Assembly (NCBI GenBank): GCA_000708835.1
Contig: DF237025.1
Coordinates: forward strand, 28,506-92,505
DNA length: 64,000 nt
Direction of reading: 5' to 3'
Source: Klebsormidium nitens
Taxonomy: Eukaryota; Streptophyta; Klebsormidiophyceae; Klebsormidiales; Klebsormidiaceae
A program made the position numbers and the translations under genes. Of the stretch, positions 47,601-59,634 are shown one piece after another (position 1 is the stretch's first letter; each line of letters starts with the position of its first letter). The notes below the pieces were generated by a model. It saw nothing but the letters and a program-made list of their open reading frames with translations. It did not search any database and had not been told where the DNA came from.

Positions 47601-47745
47601 GTTAGAAGAGATAGCCAGCATGCTGGGGTTGGGCATCCCTGCGGCGCGGGACTTGCTAGCGGGCGTCACTAGCAACGGTGCGCCAAGCAGCCTCGCTTTG
47701 GACGACGCCCCACCGGCGCGCTCGGCTAATCAGGCGCCCAAGTAG
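38676..47745 (+). CDS. recN: RecN-type SMC-like DNA repair ATPase with long N-terminal extension
   Basis: Model: join(38676..39541,40168..40642,41069..41311,42038..42304,43015..43186,44001..44188,44912..45094,45545..45689,46447..46583,47109..47237,47602..47745), 982 aa, phases consistent. RecN proteins are SMC-like ATPases in double-strand break repair; in plants they are expected in plastids or mitochondria. Visible: LQELSI|SNFALVEEQ (domain start, spanning exons 1-2), Walker A GESGSGKT (about 310-317), coiled-coil arms, signature ASGGECAR (about 836-843), Walker B VAVFDELDSGVGG (about 861-873), and CVTHLPQVAAYAD. Exon 1 adds about 280 residues of unrecognised sequence before the ATPase. It begins with an Arg/Ala-rich, transit-like start. 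Exon 7 inserts a strongly acidic stretch (about 748-787). The first two introns have GC donors (AG|GCAAGT, CAG|GCGAGT). I chose ATG 38676; an upstream exon cannot be excluded. Confidence 0.88.
41890..42110 (+). repeat. Decayed copy before RecN exon 4 acceptor (~102 bp)
   Basis: The real exon edge (ctgacgtcagcaat...cag|GAGGCCGAGCAGGC...GACCACTGCCGGGCGGTGCACTCCCTCATGTCGGAGGCC) is preceded by a copy about 102 bp upstream (ctgacgtcagcaaa at about 41907, then ccgagcaggcggcagctgaccactgcggggc...cacgtcggaggcc). Both copies include the palindromic tgacgtca in the intron part. Confidence 0.9.
42420..42840 (+). other. Polypyrimidine island in RecN intron 4
   Basis: About 420 bp of unusually C/T-rich sequence on the + strand (long tctt/cctc runs) within the intron between 42305 and 43014. 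Two frames stay open by composition alone. I see no coding resemblance. Confidence 0.6.
43125..43630 (+). repeat. Decayed copies of RecN exon 5 donor edge
   Basis: The exon end (gccgacgagctgctggagaaggcgg...gagcggctcaatggaaaag|gtgagc) is echoed at about 43295-43345 (gacaagctgctggagaaggg), about 43450-43500 (gtgctggagatggcggaggaagcggaggagccgctcaacggaaaag|gtggg) and, short, about 43600-43625. The spacing is about 150 bp. The second echo keeps the coding-like purine pattern and a gt after aaaag. Confidence 0.88.
43850..44060 (+). repeat. Decayed copy before RecN exon 6 acceptor
   Basis: tctcaggtgatgcggcgggaagcgcttggg...aaacggcgctcgagctt at about 43850-43920 resembles the true exon 6 edge (ccccag|GTGATGCGGAAGTGCGGCGAGAAGCGCTCC...AAAACGGCGCTGGAGCTG, from 44001), about 145 bp upstream of it. 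Confidence 0.85.
44140..44540 (+). repeat. Two decayed copies after RecN exon 6 donor (~162 bp)
   Basis: gtaggccacgtgg, the first bases of the intron, occurs at 44189, 44353 and 44514 (spacing 164 and 161 bp). Each is preceded by a version of the exon end (atggagcggagcaggttccacgtgg at the true site; atagaacggagcaggttcaaagtgg and acagagcggaagcgggttgcacgtgg in the copies). Confidence 0.92.
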
Positions 47746-48994
47746 TTACTAATAAGGTAAGCGGATAGGAATTTTACTAAGCTGACTCACAAATATTAGA
47801 TAATGCGTAAAGCGCAGCATGCCAAGCCCGCGTTTCTGGCGTGCTTTGTTGTAAAAACTAATTGCGGATACATAGCCATTATGGAGATAATAGGAGGATT
47901 GAGCATACTCGTCAAGCTACCTGGAAACTTCCAGCCGGATCTGCAGGCAGATTCAATAGGCAATAACGGCATAATGCTGCGCTCGCAAGCTGCCCTGTAA
48001 AATATAAACCTAAAAGCTGGTCAGTGTATGTAGCATAAAAGTATAGCTGCAGGTGATCTGATTTTTAGACATATGTAGTTGTGTTAAAGCCTTGCTGAGT
48101 AGATTGAATACAAACACCGGTGTGCATGCAAGTTCTCGTACGTGAATCAGAGCATATTTTGCAAGCGTTTGGCATGCCGGCCGGATGGTCGCATGAGATG
48201 TCGATTCGTTGATGTAACTAGTAGTTTGGGAACAGGTGAGGGCTGCAGCCTGCTCGCGGGCCTATTGTGAACATGATTGAGCTTGCATCATAGCTGAATT
48301 GCATGCGATGAGATTGCGGACTTCGATCATTCCTCGAATCATGGCCGCTCACTGCTTGATCCGACCGCGTGATGGACCAATCGAATTGCCGGGATCATCC
48401 ATGGCAGATAGTATGTATTCACATGCACCGCTGCCGCCCATGAGCATGAGACGATTATTTCAGAAATTTTCGTTAAATAGGCGCGGGCCGGCTGACCGGC
48501 TCTCAAAAATAAGCTCGGGCCCGATTATATGAGTGGGCTTTCATTGCTGCATCGGCCACGCCGGGTCAGGTCCAACGATCAGTGCCAAAAGATAATATAA
48601 ACAAAGAAATGTCTGGAATGTGACTGACATTGAACCGAGACAAGCGGCACTGATTCAGCAGATAGAAGCTCCACTCTACATTGCAGCGTGCTATTTCGGC
48701 GGCATCTTATTTCAGCCTGTTAACTGTCCGGACCCCGATTTCTGCTGCTATGGGATCCTCTCCTTGGTACTCTCACACTCACAGAAAACATTGTTGGCCT
48801 GGCCATCGCTATGGCCGCCAGTTCTACATTGACCCACCAACTATATGATGGTCGAGATTATCAGAGAGGCGTTCAGAAGAGCGTAAATATACTTTTGCTC
48901 TTATTCCTGTCTCCTTGAAGCTGCCGAAGGCAGCACGTAAACGTTTCCCATGGTAACTCAACGAAATGGTCTGACCGCACATGTTAGAAGCAAG
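47746..48994. other. Intergenic between convergent genes
   Basis: RecN (+) ends and APC11 (-) ends here. The frames at 47803-48000 and 48299-48832 show no family resemblance or splice logic. No gene seen. Confidence 0.5.
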
Positions 48995-50397
48995 CTACGC
49001 CCGGAATTGCCACTCTCGTCGGCACATGGGGCAGTGGGGTTGCGGGCTCTGTGAATTGACCCACTTCAGGATGCAGTGAAGGTGGAACGCATGGTTGCAC
49101 GCCCCCCAGACTGCAAAAGAAGATAACAGGGCTGACTCAACGGCGGACTGATTTCTATGACACATATATGCTTTTGACTCCCTTCCAGCAGCCTGAGCAA
49201 CTGATGCCACATGTAACACTAGCTGGGATTGTAATCGAGCAGACAGACAGAAAACACAAGCCATGGCCCCTCAGCCAAACATGAGCTCCACCACAGTTTT
49301 TGTCTTAGAACTCAGGTCAAGAATATCAGCAGCTGAGGGGCTTTGAAACTGGACCTTTCACCCAACACATTTTAGCTCCTCCAGAAATTCTGAGCAGTCT
49401 GCAACGGTTTCGCTTACTCAGGGGGCAGTCGTCGCCTGCAAACTTGCAGTCTGGACAGCAGCCGTCAAACGCCATCCTGCAGATCCCGCACGTGTCTTCG
49501 CCAGCGTCCCATGTCCACACGCCCACCGCATGCCACCTGTAAAGAGCACAAGCAATGTCAACATAGCTCACCAGCGGCTACGTAATCAGTCCTGCCATGG
49601 AGGATCCTGTAGGATCAGATGGTGGCAGCTGATGGAGGACTCATCCAGGCAGAATGGAGTGACTCACACAGAAAGCTACAAGTTTTTGGAGGAAGCTCAG
49701 GCAGAATGGAGTGACTCACACGGAAAGCCACAAGTTTGGCCCAGCTGACCTACTCATCAATCAAGCAAGCCCTTCAAAGCTGGATCCCTCTTCTGTGTGA
49801 AGTTGTTCGGTAATAGAAGATGAGGAGTGCGGTACAAACAACAAGCTTCAGTAGCCACGAATGCTTTGACAGAAGGGGAACATGTCCCGTTTCCCATGGA
49901 ATAAGTTGCACTTGCTTCAGATGTCTCACGTGTAAGGGCGGTCAATTGAGGTAGCGATGTGGGCCTTCAGTATACAGGCATGGCTGCTAACCCATTTAGC
50001 TGATGTCAGCAAAGCGGCACGCTGATGGCTTTGAATGAATACTGTTCTGCATCGCTGACTGTATCTCTGCCTCACTCTTGCGCATACCACTATTATTAGA
50101 CCTTGGGTGGTGTTTGGGTCACTGTTAATCTGGACCAGCTAAATCGTTTCGCGAAATTGTAAGATGGAGCTCGCGGCACAAATGTTTCGCTTGCAAGCTC
50201 AGAAGCAAAGTTGTGCGAGAACTTGCTCCTTGCACCTTTTCAAAAAGATAATTTGACATTTGATTGACCAGTGGTGTAAGGTTTGAAGCACCTGCGCGGA
50301 TCCGAAACATTCAGAAACAAAACAAGCGCCACAATGTGGATCATGGAATGGAGGGCAGAATGCTTTGCACTACTCACTTGATGATTTTGACCTTCAT
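48995..50397 (-). CDS. APC11: APC11, RING subunit of the anaphase-promoting complex
   Basis: Model: complement(join(48995..49110,49418..49536,50378..50397)), exactly 84 aa, the usual length of the family. APC11 is the catalytic RING-H2 subunit of the APC/C ubiquitin ligase; it binds the E2 and drives mitotic exit. Exon 1 is only 20 bp (MKVKIIK split by phase 2). Exon 2 holds WHAVGVWTWD and the first zinc ligands (TCGICRMAFDGCCPDCK). Exon 3 holds IWGACNHAFHLHCILKWV and CPMCRREWQF, the remaining Cys/His ligands. All ligands are present. Phases 2 and 1 match at the two junctions. It is head-to-head with Cpn60 beta. Intron 1 holds a ~38-bp imperfect direct repeat. Confidence 0.96.
49647..49736. 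repeat. Imperfect ~38-bp direct repeat in APC11 intron 1
   Basis: caggcagaatggagtgactcacac(a/g)gaaagc(t/c)acaagttt occurs twice, at about 49647 and 49699, with two differences. It does not include an exon edge. Confidence 0.85.
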
Positions 50398-51076
50398 CTC
50401 GTCAACCTCCTCTCAGTATCCTTGCAGGATAAGCCCCCGCACATTAGCAACTTCTCAACGCATTGTGAGCCTGAGGCTGCATGTTGTGCGAGCAGAGTAC
50501 GCCCCCCAGGCAAGCGTCCCCAAAACAGCGTAATCCCTGCGCCACTCGGCACCGTCAATGATGTACGCCCAGCTTCGATCCCTACCTGGTTCCTCCGTTG
50601 TGGACTTATCAGTATTCAGCCAAAGCGTTCAAGGTCTTGTGAAGGGGCCGTGAAAGCCACTTCTGCCAAGCTCAGTAGATAAGATTACTTGAACGCTTGA
50701 CTGTCAAGTTGACAATGAAGTTGTTGTCAAGTTGAAGTTTAAACCTGTAATAATTGAACAAACTTGAAGCAAATGTCTTGCTTGGGCGGCCGCGCCGCTT
50801 CCGTCGCGGGCCCGGCCGCGCAGGCCTGGGGATTCAGCACGGGTTTCTCGTAGATGCGCCATTAGTGCGCGCGTAAAGCTAGACTGAGCTTTCTAGAAGC
50901 TTCAGGAGTACCTATCGACGCAGACTGCGCTTGTGGCTGAGGACTTGTCTTTTCTCCAGAAACTTTTCCAGTGGCGGAGAGAAAGTAATTTCAGCATTTC
51001 AGCAGAAAGGCGTGAAGCGCTTTCACATTGTAGCCATCAAGCAGAGCATCAGCAAGGCAGCGACCTCTGAAGCACC
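50398..51076. promoter_or_regulatory. Bidirectional APC11/Cpn60 beta promoter region
   Basis: 679 bp separate two start codons pointing apart. A GC-rich block (gcggccgcgccgcttccgtcgcgggcccggccgcg, about 50788-50822) sits in otherwise mixed sequence. No TATA box is evident. Confidence 0.5.
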
Positions 51077-54000
51077 ATGGCGGCGTCTTGTGCGATGGCG
51101 GGCTCTCTGCAGACTGTCCTCAATGGCAGTCTCAGCAGCAGAACAACAGGTGCTCGGTCTCTTGGTTCGTCTTCTTCGTCTTTCACCGCTCCTTCCCCTC
51201 TCTTCGCTCACAAGCAGAATGCCAGGCAGCGGGCCAGGGGTGGGGCCCTCTCTGTGACCAGCATGGCTAAGGAACTGCACTTTAACAAGGATGGCTCCGC
51301 TCTCAAGAGAATGCAGGTAGGTGATCACACCAACACATATAAGTGATTGTGTTGGTTGTGTTGCCTGACGAGGCTCCTTCCATTGTGTCATTGCATACAG
51401 ATGCATGCCTGAGTTGCTTGTTGAAGTGCGAACACACCGCGATGCAGGGCTTTCTGTGGGTTTCATTGTCAGTCTTTCGTGTTGCCAGAGTGGTTTTAAA
51501 GAAGAGCTGTCGGTCGTCTGCTGCATCCATTCACATTGTCAACTTGTTGACAACATTGCTTCCCCATTGTGGGTCTCATGATGTGGTTTGTCTGCAGACT
51601 GGTGTGAACAAGCTGGCAGAGCTTGTGGGGGTGACCCTGGGACCCAAGGGGCGGAATGTGGTTTTGGAAAGCAAGTATGGTTCTCCCAAGATCGTGAATG
51701 ACGGAGTTACAGTTGCAAAGGAGGTGAGTATTGCCTAAAAGAAGGGCTGTCGGCAGAGTGGATGCATCATTTTCAGGTTATATGAACCTCACCATTACCA
51801 AAAGCTTTTGATAGACAGCAGTGGATTAGGGAGTTTGATGAAATCTTGGACAAGATGCAATTTGTCAGGCACAGTTTAATTATTGGACTAATTGTCGGCT
51901 CGATTGTTTGATGGAAGTGGTGGTCAAAGCCGCAGGATGGAGTGGATGCTGTGCTATAATGTTGTGGCATTGCAGATAAAGTGATAGGTGATGGTAACGG
52001 TGCCCTGCCCTTGGCGTTAGGAACAGCAATCTGACAATTTGCAGAGCTTAGAGCTGGTATGAAGAATGTTACATTCTAGTGGTAGTTGCAGAGGGCCAGC
52101 CAAATTTTTGTGTGGTTCTTGGTGCCATCAATGATTGCAGATAGATTGAGGATCTCACGAGATCTTACAAGGTGCTCCACAGGTTTTTAGGGTCAAATGT
52201 TGAACAGATTGCTCTGACGATTTCTTGTCTGAGCAGATGGGGTGCACAGGTTCCCCAAATCATTTGCAAGGTGCATTTGATGGCCAAGTAGTCGGGCCAG
52301 AAGTAGCATCCGTGTAGCCCAAGCTGAGGAGTTGAACTTTGAGTGTGCAACAAGGTAGCATTCGCTGATACTCAATTGTCTGGCGTGCAGGTAGAGCTGG
52401 AGGACCCTGTAGAAAACATTGGCGCTAAGCTGGTAAGGCAGGCGGCTGCCAAGACAAATGACCTGGCGGGAGACGGCACCACCACGTCCGTTGTGCTGGC
52501 GGCGGGGATGATTGCAGAGGGCATGAAGGTACGGCTCGTCACAATTGTCACTGCAAACCTCTGTTGATTTGGAACCCCAGGAACAATCCCGGTGGGATAC
52601 TTGGATGCAGTCGTTCGGAACACCGTCTGATCTGCCTTGAAGTCTCTTGAGCACCTCGCAGCGCTGCTGGTGTGATGGAATGGTTTGGTTGGAAGGTTTG
52701 ATAGCGGAAGCCCAATTGAAAATTCGATAGGGCAAGAGAAGTTGTTGGCTCAGTGAGAAATCAATAAGATCAACTCGATGTTGACGTCTCCGGGGTGGTC
52801 AAAGAAGAGGTCTAAATTGAGTGCTTGTGACTGTACATGGTATAAATTCGCTTCTGTCTTTTCGTATGTTCAGGTTGTTGCTGCTGGGGCTAACCCCATC
52901 CAGATCATCCGGGGGATTGAGAAGACGACCAAGAGCCTGGTGGATGAATTGAAGACTATGTCCAAGGAGGTGAGCCACTGGCGCCGGCCCTCTGCATCCG
53001 TCCTGCTTCTATCAATCTTGTCAAAGTGTACTTAAAGTGCTAGTTCTGATTGAGGACACATGGCCTTCAACGAGCTACACTGTGTTGTAACATCCCTCAA
53101 CATTTGCCTTTCCGCAAGTTGCAAGTGTTCCCTGGTCTTGAAGTGGGCCGTCAAGGTGGAATGTCTTCTGGTCAACCGAGGGGTCAAGGGAGCGAGGACA
53201 AATGCAAGCTGGATTGAGCGCCCTGAGACGTGGGCCTAATCTAGAGCCTCTGACTGGTGCCAGGTGTCCGACAGCGAGCTCGCTGACGTGGCGGCCGTCA
53301 GTGCGGGAAACAACAACGAGGTTGGGCAGATGATTGCGGAGGCGATGGGCAAGGTCGGGCGCACCGGTGTGATCACTTTGGAGGAGGCCAAGAGTGTGGA
53401 GAACAACCTGTACGTTGTGGAGGGCATGCAGTTTGACAGGGGCTACATCTCCCCTTACTTTGTCAGCGACCCTGAGCGCATGTCCGTCGAGTATGAGAAC
53501 GCAAAGGTGAGCGAGCAGTGCCAAGCGCTTCATACAATCGATGCCGCCAGCACACCTTGCATCCAGAAGGGGTGCAGTGCTGAATCGAGAAGTGTGAGTT
53601 TTTGGTCATAGCTTGCCCAGGGTGGAGTAAGTCAGCTCCAAAAGCGCCAGTAAGTCAGCCAGTCTTACACAAAATGAGGATTGCTTGACTAACTTTGACA
53701 TGAAGCGGGGCCCTTGACAAGCTTGGCATCTGCCATGACGTCCCTGTGCTTTTGGTAACAATGAGACAGATCATAATACATTCACACTTTCTGGGCCCCT
53801 GGGGTTTCCTTATAGCATAAACGGACATTTCCCTTGGCCCCTGTTCTCATACCGCGAATCCTTCTGGTCAACAAAGACAGTCCGACCGTACTCCTCCCTC
53901 ACCCCCTTCTCTCACGCTTGCAGATCTTGCTGGTTGACAAAAAGATCTCGACCGCGCGCGACATCATCACCATCCTGGAGGACGCAATCCGCAGCAGCTA

Positions 54001-57000
54001 CCCCATCCTGATTATTGCAGAGGACATTGAGCAGGAGGCTCTTGCCACGCTTGTTGTCAACAAGCTGCGGGGGGCTCTCAAGGTGGCCGCGATCAAGGCG
54101 CCCGGATTTGGAGAGCGCAAGAGCCAGTACCTGGATGATATCGCCATCTTGACCGGAGGTAAGAATGGAAGCGATGCCTGAAAATTGATGAGGTACAGAA
54201 GGCTGAAAAGGTTGACGGGGACGGGTCTTGTTAGTAGAGGGTTTGGGGGGCTTGAAAATTGGAGCATGTCAATGTGCTCAGGGTTACCAGTGTGGGCTGG
54301 TATAGTGGATCTTCGCTGTATATACAACCCAGTTTTCAGTACTTTTAGAAACTGGCTATGAGCTTCGAAGGATGAGGGCTTAAGTTCCAGGATCTGCAAT
54401 GCAGGATATCTGCATGGGGATCTTCTCGTCTTGGCAGGTGTGATAACCTGATTCAGATTTGAAGCACCCTATTAAATCTGAAGTCAACTCCAATAATTTA
54501 AGGGGGGACTCATGTTGATCTTCCCAGGGGGGTTCTGATTGTTCATTACGAGAGATCTTATATTTAGAAGGAACATTCTCGCCGTCTTCAAGTCCTGGCA
54601 GAGTGTCTGAGACGGGCTGTGTTGCGGCCGCTACTTTGACGAGAACCCTCGATCTGTCCAACACTGTCGTCCACATTGAGCCAACTTCTGTTGTGACAGC
54701 CGCTCTTACCCATCTGCTATTATCTCAAGATCTGTTTCGGACATTTTTTCTGCAGGAACCGTGGTGCGTGAGGAGATTGGCCTGGCTCTGGACAAGGTTG
54801 GGCGCGAGGTTTTGGGGAGCGCCGCTAAGATCGAAATCACCAAGGACAACACGACCATTGTGGGAGACGGGTCCACGGAGGAAGCCGTCAAGCAGCGGGT
54901 GAACCAGATCAAGAGGCAGATGGAGGTACGGTTGCGAAGCCTCCTCCGCTGATGTAAAAAGGATAAGAAAGAGCAGCTCGTTGAGAAAAGACGGATCCCG
55001 AGTGTGCGGTGTTTGTTGTTGGGTCGGCAACTCAACGAATTGATCGGTTGGTCTGTTACAGGTGGTGAGAAAGTGAAAAGGTGGTGAGAAAGTGAAAAGA
55101 GCTTCCTGTTGCTGAGTGCAACGTGGAACGGTTTTGCATAGAGAATTGTTTTGGGCGGCTTTAGCAACTCCTGTTCCACTGTCGTGCAGGATACCGAGCA
55201 GGATTACGAGAAGGAGAAGCTTCAAGAACGGATTGCTAGGCTGTCGGGTGGAGTTGCCATCATTCAGGTAAGGAAGAAGAGAAGCTCTGTGCGCAAGCGA
55301 GGGTGCCAATCGCCGGTTCTAGAAACGAGGCTGTTGTCGGTATCAAGGCGGCTGTTGCACTGCTTCCTTCTGCGATTACGGAGAGGGCACTTTTGTTTGT
55401 ACTAGGTTCTTCGTTGAGTCAAGAATTGAGAGGGCGCATCTGCTAAGCACTGATCCTTCGATGTTTGAGCCGCACAACATCGCAATACCGTGAACTTGTT
55501 GAGACCCTTGGTTTATGAAATTTCCCACTGCTCGCGAAGTCTTTTTTTGACGGCAGTTGAGCGCCGCATTAAGCTCATCCTCCGGAGTCAAAACAATCTG
55601 CTAACAATCTGGAGTAGTTTCCATCGCATGAGGCTGACTGTTGCGTCCATCAAGCATATTTTCTTTGACAATTCGAGTGGCAATATCAATACAACGAGGA
55701 GTCTCTTTTTCAGGTAGCGGGCCTCAAGCAGGTCCTCAACAAGACTGCTGCCTGGCAAAGCCGCGATCCGGCGAAATAGCACGATCCAGAATTCTGTGTT
55801 CTGCACCCACGATTCTGTGGGAAGGAAGTATTCTAGAAAAGGCGCCACGCTATTCTGTAGAAGGCGGGCGCAGGCAACAAGAATAACCGAAAAGGAACCG
55901 GAATAAGGCCGGAATAGAGACGGACTTATGAAGCATGCATTGAGCACGGTTTGTATTCGATTGTGCGCAGGTGGGCGCCCAGACGGAGACGGAGCTGAAG
56001 GAGAAGAAGCTGCGCGTGGAGGACGCGCTGAACGCGACCAAGGCCGCGGTCGAGGAGGGCATCGTCGTGGGCGGAGGCTGCACGCTGCTTCGGCTCGCGG
56101 AGAAGGTCGACGATATTAAGGCGACGCTCGAGAACGACGAGCAGAGGGTGAGCCGCCGCGACTTAGAGATTCTCGGGTCTGAGGATTTTTTGCGCTAAAT
56201 TTGGCGCCAAGAAGCAGTATCTGCTGTATTTGACAAAGAAGGTCGACGAAATCAGGGCGACGCTCGAGAACGAGCGGAGGGTGAGCCGTCGTCATTCAGG
56301 ATTTTGAGGATCTAGAGCTTGTCTGGAACAGAGTTTTGGCGTGTTCCCTCCTCTTTTGGGCTTTCGTAATGGGGCGGGGTTGAGCTGGCCTCTTTTCGAA
56401 ACTGCTGTAGGTCTGACTACAAGGAGCGCAGACTGCCCTTGTGAGATTTGGGGCCCGATTTGAAGTTCGACAATGGAACTGACGTCGAATGGTAGATGAA
56501 AGCGGCTAAAAGCTGACGTCTTGTCGGCAGAACCTGGACTAAATGTTGTTCTCCCCCTGCTCACAGATTGGTGCTGACATCGTGCGGCGCGCTCTTACCT
56601 ACCCCCTCAAGCTTATTGCCAAGAACGCCGGTGCTAACGGCAGCATTGTGGTAGAAAAGGTGAGCGCCGACTTAGAACCCTACCATATGCGGTCAGTTTG
56701 TTCAGTTTGTAGAGACCCTAAGGTTTGAAAACAGACTCTTATGATCTGAAGACTCCTTGACGGCTATCATATACTCCCGATGAGGGAATTTGGGTACGAG
56801 TTATGACTCTGTAAATATTTGAACTACTGGGCGGGCGCTCGAGCCGGATATTGAATCGAGGGTGTGTTCACTGGCTTTCGTTCAGCACAAGTTCAGCACG
56901 GATCTTTGTGCTCCACTTTGTTGGGAGTGCTCCGAGAAAGCCTTTTCTATTCCACAGAGCAAAGACTTGCAACGGAACATACTGGTACTCGCAAAAGGAC

Positions 57001-57734
57001 CATTGTTGACTTGCCGAAGGGACCCATTAAGCAACTTCTGGTTGCCTCCACTCTCTTTGAACATGCTTTTTCTCTATACCGAGCATTTCCATGAAACTTG
57101 TTTGTGAAGACCCCTTCTTTGAATCGTTGATGCGAACCATTGATTGTAACTGACGAGCGCAGTGATAACAAGCGGGTTAACGTGCAGGTTCGGACAAACC
57201 CCAACAAGGACTTCGGTTACAACGCGGCAACCGGCGAGTACGAGGATCTGATGAAGGCCGGAATCATCGACCCCGCTAAGGTACGCTATCCCGTCTTTTG
57301 ATCTGGCGGTTGAAGATTGTCGATTGCGGCGGCTAAGATCCTGGCCTTTGCATCTGTCCCCACTCGCTTTCTTGCATACCTAAGCTGATCTGTACCAATA
57401 TCAGCAGCGGCAAATCGTAGCGGTCGCAAGCAGCTTGACCGGCTTAGCCCGTCTAGCAGTACATCGTTCTGGATGCGGAAGCTCTCGCGGCGTTGAAGCG
57501 GGGGCCTGATGCATCCCTTTGCATGTCTTCGCATTAGACTCTCAAGTGGTTCAGTCTGGTTAAAGCTTTCCTATCTCACATAGCACGTCCTCGATGCAGG
57601 TGGTTCGGTGCTGCATAGAGCATGCGGCCTCCGTCGCCAAGACGTTCCTGACTTCCGACGTTGTGGTTACGGATATCAAGGAGGCCGAAACTGCCTCTGC
57701 CAGCCCCATGGACAACTCCGGCTATGGGTATTAG
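51077..57734 (+). CDS. CPN60B: Plastid chaperonin 60 subunit beta
   Basis: Model: join(51077..51316,51598..51723,52391..52528,52874..52969,53264..53506,53924..54158,54756..54925,55190..55267,55971..56147,56567..56659,57188..57280,57600..57734), 607 aa, every phase consistent. The GroEL-type subunit forms the plastid chaperonin ring that folds Rubisco large subunit and other stromal proteins. Visible: a Ser/Ala/Thr-rich transit peptide (about residues 1-55) before [24 protein letters not shown] and NDGVTVAKE, the nucleotide-binding motif [62 protein letters not shown], and a C-terminus ending NSGYGY, as in plastid beta subunits. It is divergent from APC11. The intron after exon 9 carries a decayed copy of that exon's end. 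Confidence 0.97.
55062..55099 (+). repeat. 19-bp tandem duplication in Cpn60 intron 7
   Basis: gtggtgagaaagtgaaaag occurs twice back to back without mismatch, which suggests a recent slip or duplication. The unit contains a donor-like gtgag. Confidence 0.9.
56095..56300 (+). repeat. Decayed copy after Cpn60 exon 9 donor (133 bp)
   Basis: The exon end (GAGAAGGTCGACGATATTAAGGCGACGCTCGAGAACGACGAGCAGAGG|gtgagccg, donor at 56148) is repeated with its donor at 56281 (aagaaggtcgacgaaatcagggcgacgctcgagaacgagcggagg|gtgagccg). Identity is high, so this echo is among the youngest. Confidence 0.93.
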
Positions 57735-59634
57735 AGGGAAGCGCAGGAATAATATAAGGTCACTGCAGCTGCATTCCGATAATCATTCGTGCATTGGGTG
57801 CATGAAACATTTTTGAACAACATAAACTTTACAAATAGAACTTCTATACTGCCCACTTCTGCCACAAGGAATGATACTTCAGCTGGTGCAGAAGCATTGA
57901 AAGGACAGGCAACGGAGGCACTGACGCTGGAGCTGAAACGACTTTCTATGGTGCTTCGATCTGTCCATTGTTTGCCAGCTTGTTGCCTTTACGCGTGGAG
58001 CAAAGCTTCCAAATATGAGTGTACTAATTGAATCTGTTCCTGGACATCTGATCAGCTTCAACCAAGGTTGAGCTTTGAGGAGACTCCTTTCAAAATAGGC
58101 TATTGCCATCCCGCCCGTGAAATCCAGCGCTTGGCATGACGTGGCGAGGCGCATGGACCCGCCTGTCACCCAAGTGTGACGGTCTGATCCGACATGGCTT
58201 TTTTGATCATCTGAGATTTCTGTCATGATGTTTGATGGCCCGCAGCTGTAAGTGTCTGAAAAAGTGACGTCCCGCGGTCAAACCATGCTACAACATAGCA
58301 TGCAGGTTTACAGATTACAATCATGAGATTCCTAGCTGTCGAGCCTCGAGCAGCAGCTAGGACGCATGTATGCCCGGGGCCGCCCATCCGACACAACACT
58401 CTTGATCTTGATCGGACTCGATTCGTGCACATGGAGCGCGCCCGCCCGCAGGTGAAACAAACTCACCAATGCGCGCTATAAATGATCTACCAAACGGGGC
58501 CGGGGGGCAGCATTTCAGCTACACGGCAAACATTGAATCAAACTTGGTTATTTCTGTGAATACGCCAGGATTTATCAGTACGTGCGCGCAGCGGAAGTCA
58601 TGAACGTTAAACCCGACACGTACAAACTTTGAAACAGACTTTCAGTCAAATACGTCACGGACGCATAATGAAATGCTTATGCGGCTTGCAGATGTTACCT
58701 CCTATTGATCTACATCATACGTAAATCAAGCGCATCCGTCGCCTGTCGATATCAGAAGGCAGGATCTTATCGGACGAATATACTTAGGAGGATGGTCGCG
58801 TGCCCCATGCAATGCTTCGATTGTACCGCAGTTCCGGAAGGGATGCCAGACAGCGCCATGCTGGCAGTTTAGAAAACCGCTTGCCACGCAAGCAAACTTG
58901 AGCCAGGTTTACCCCACCGCTTTTGCATATCCAACCTTCAGAACACCTTCAATACACTTCTTAAAATCACAAAATAAGAACCTGAGATCTATCTCTCAAT
59001 TTGCACCCCCCACCTTCTTACACTCCATGCGTCTCCACCTGGAAAACGGTGAACGCGTCCGTACCTAACCACTATAACTATAGTTCTAATCTCCGCTCTC
59101 ATGAGCGTGTATAGCAGGGAATCTGAACTTCAATTTACGAACAAACCACAATCAGAGCCACGGCTGCTCGCCGAAGGCGCTACGTGCAGCAATAGCGTAT
59201 CCGCAACAGCTCGGCCGACGTTCCCCATCTGCTATACGCTCGCAGCAGCTGCTTATGCTAGAAGGGTTCGCTATTCGTCGGAGCGGTGAAAGGGCCCCCA
59301 CGCGACGAATAAGCGCCCGGGAGGGCGGCCGGAGGACAGCGTCTCCAACGACTCGCGCATCTTCTCTTCACGTCGCTCTGCAGAGGGATTCGACGTCAGC
59401 GTGGTGTCAGCAAGACGAGATCCTCCCGCTCTATCTTTGCTCGGAAATCTGGAGGCTAGGATGAGGCTTGCGCGCGCAACATAGGGACTAAGCGTAACCG
59501 GTGGACCTACGGGATGATCTGAAGATTGGAAGTCCGTCAAGATCAACAAGGAGGAGGAGGTCGACCTTGCTGATTTGCGAAGTTAGAAAGCTCCGCATTC
59601 GCATTCTCCTTGCGTGAGATCTGGACTTTGGAAA
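57735..59634. other. Intergenic between convergent genes
   Basis: 1.9 kb between the ends of Cpn60 beta (+) and the zinc-finger gene (-). I see no coding pattern, RNA gene or clear repeat. Confidence 0.5.

Noticed and set aside
47803-48000. Short + strand frame after RecN
   Set aside because: No family resemblance, no splice context, and within the range expected for chance frames.
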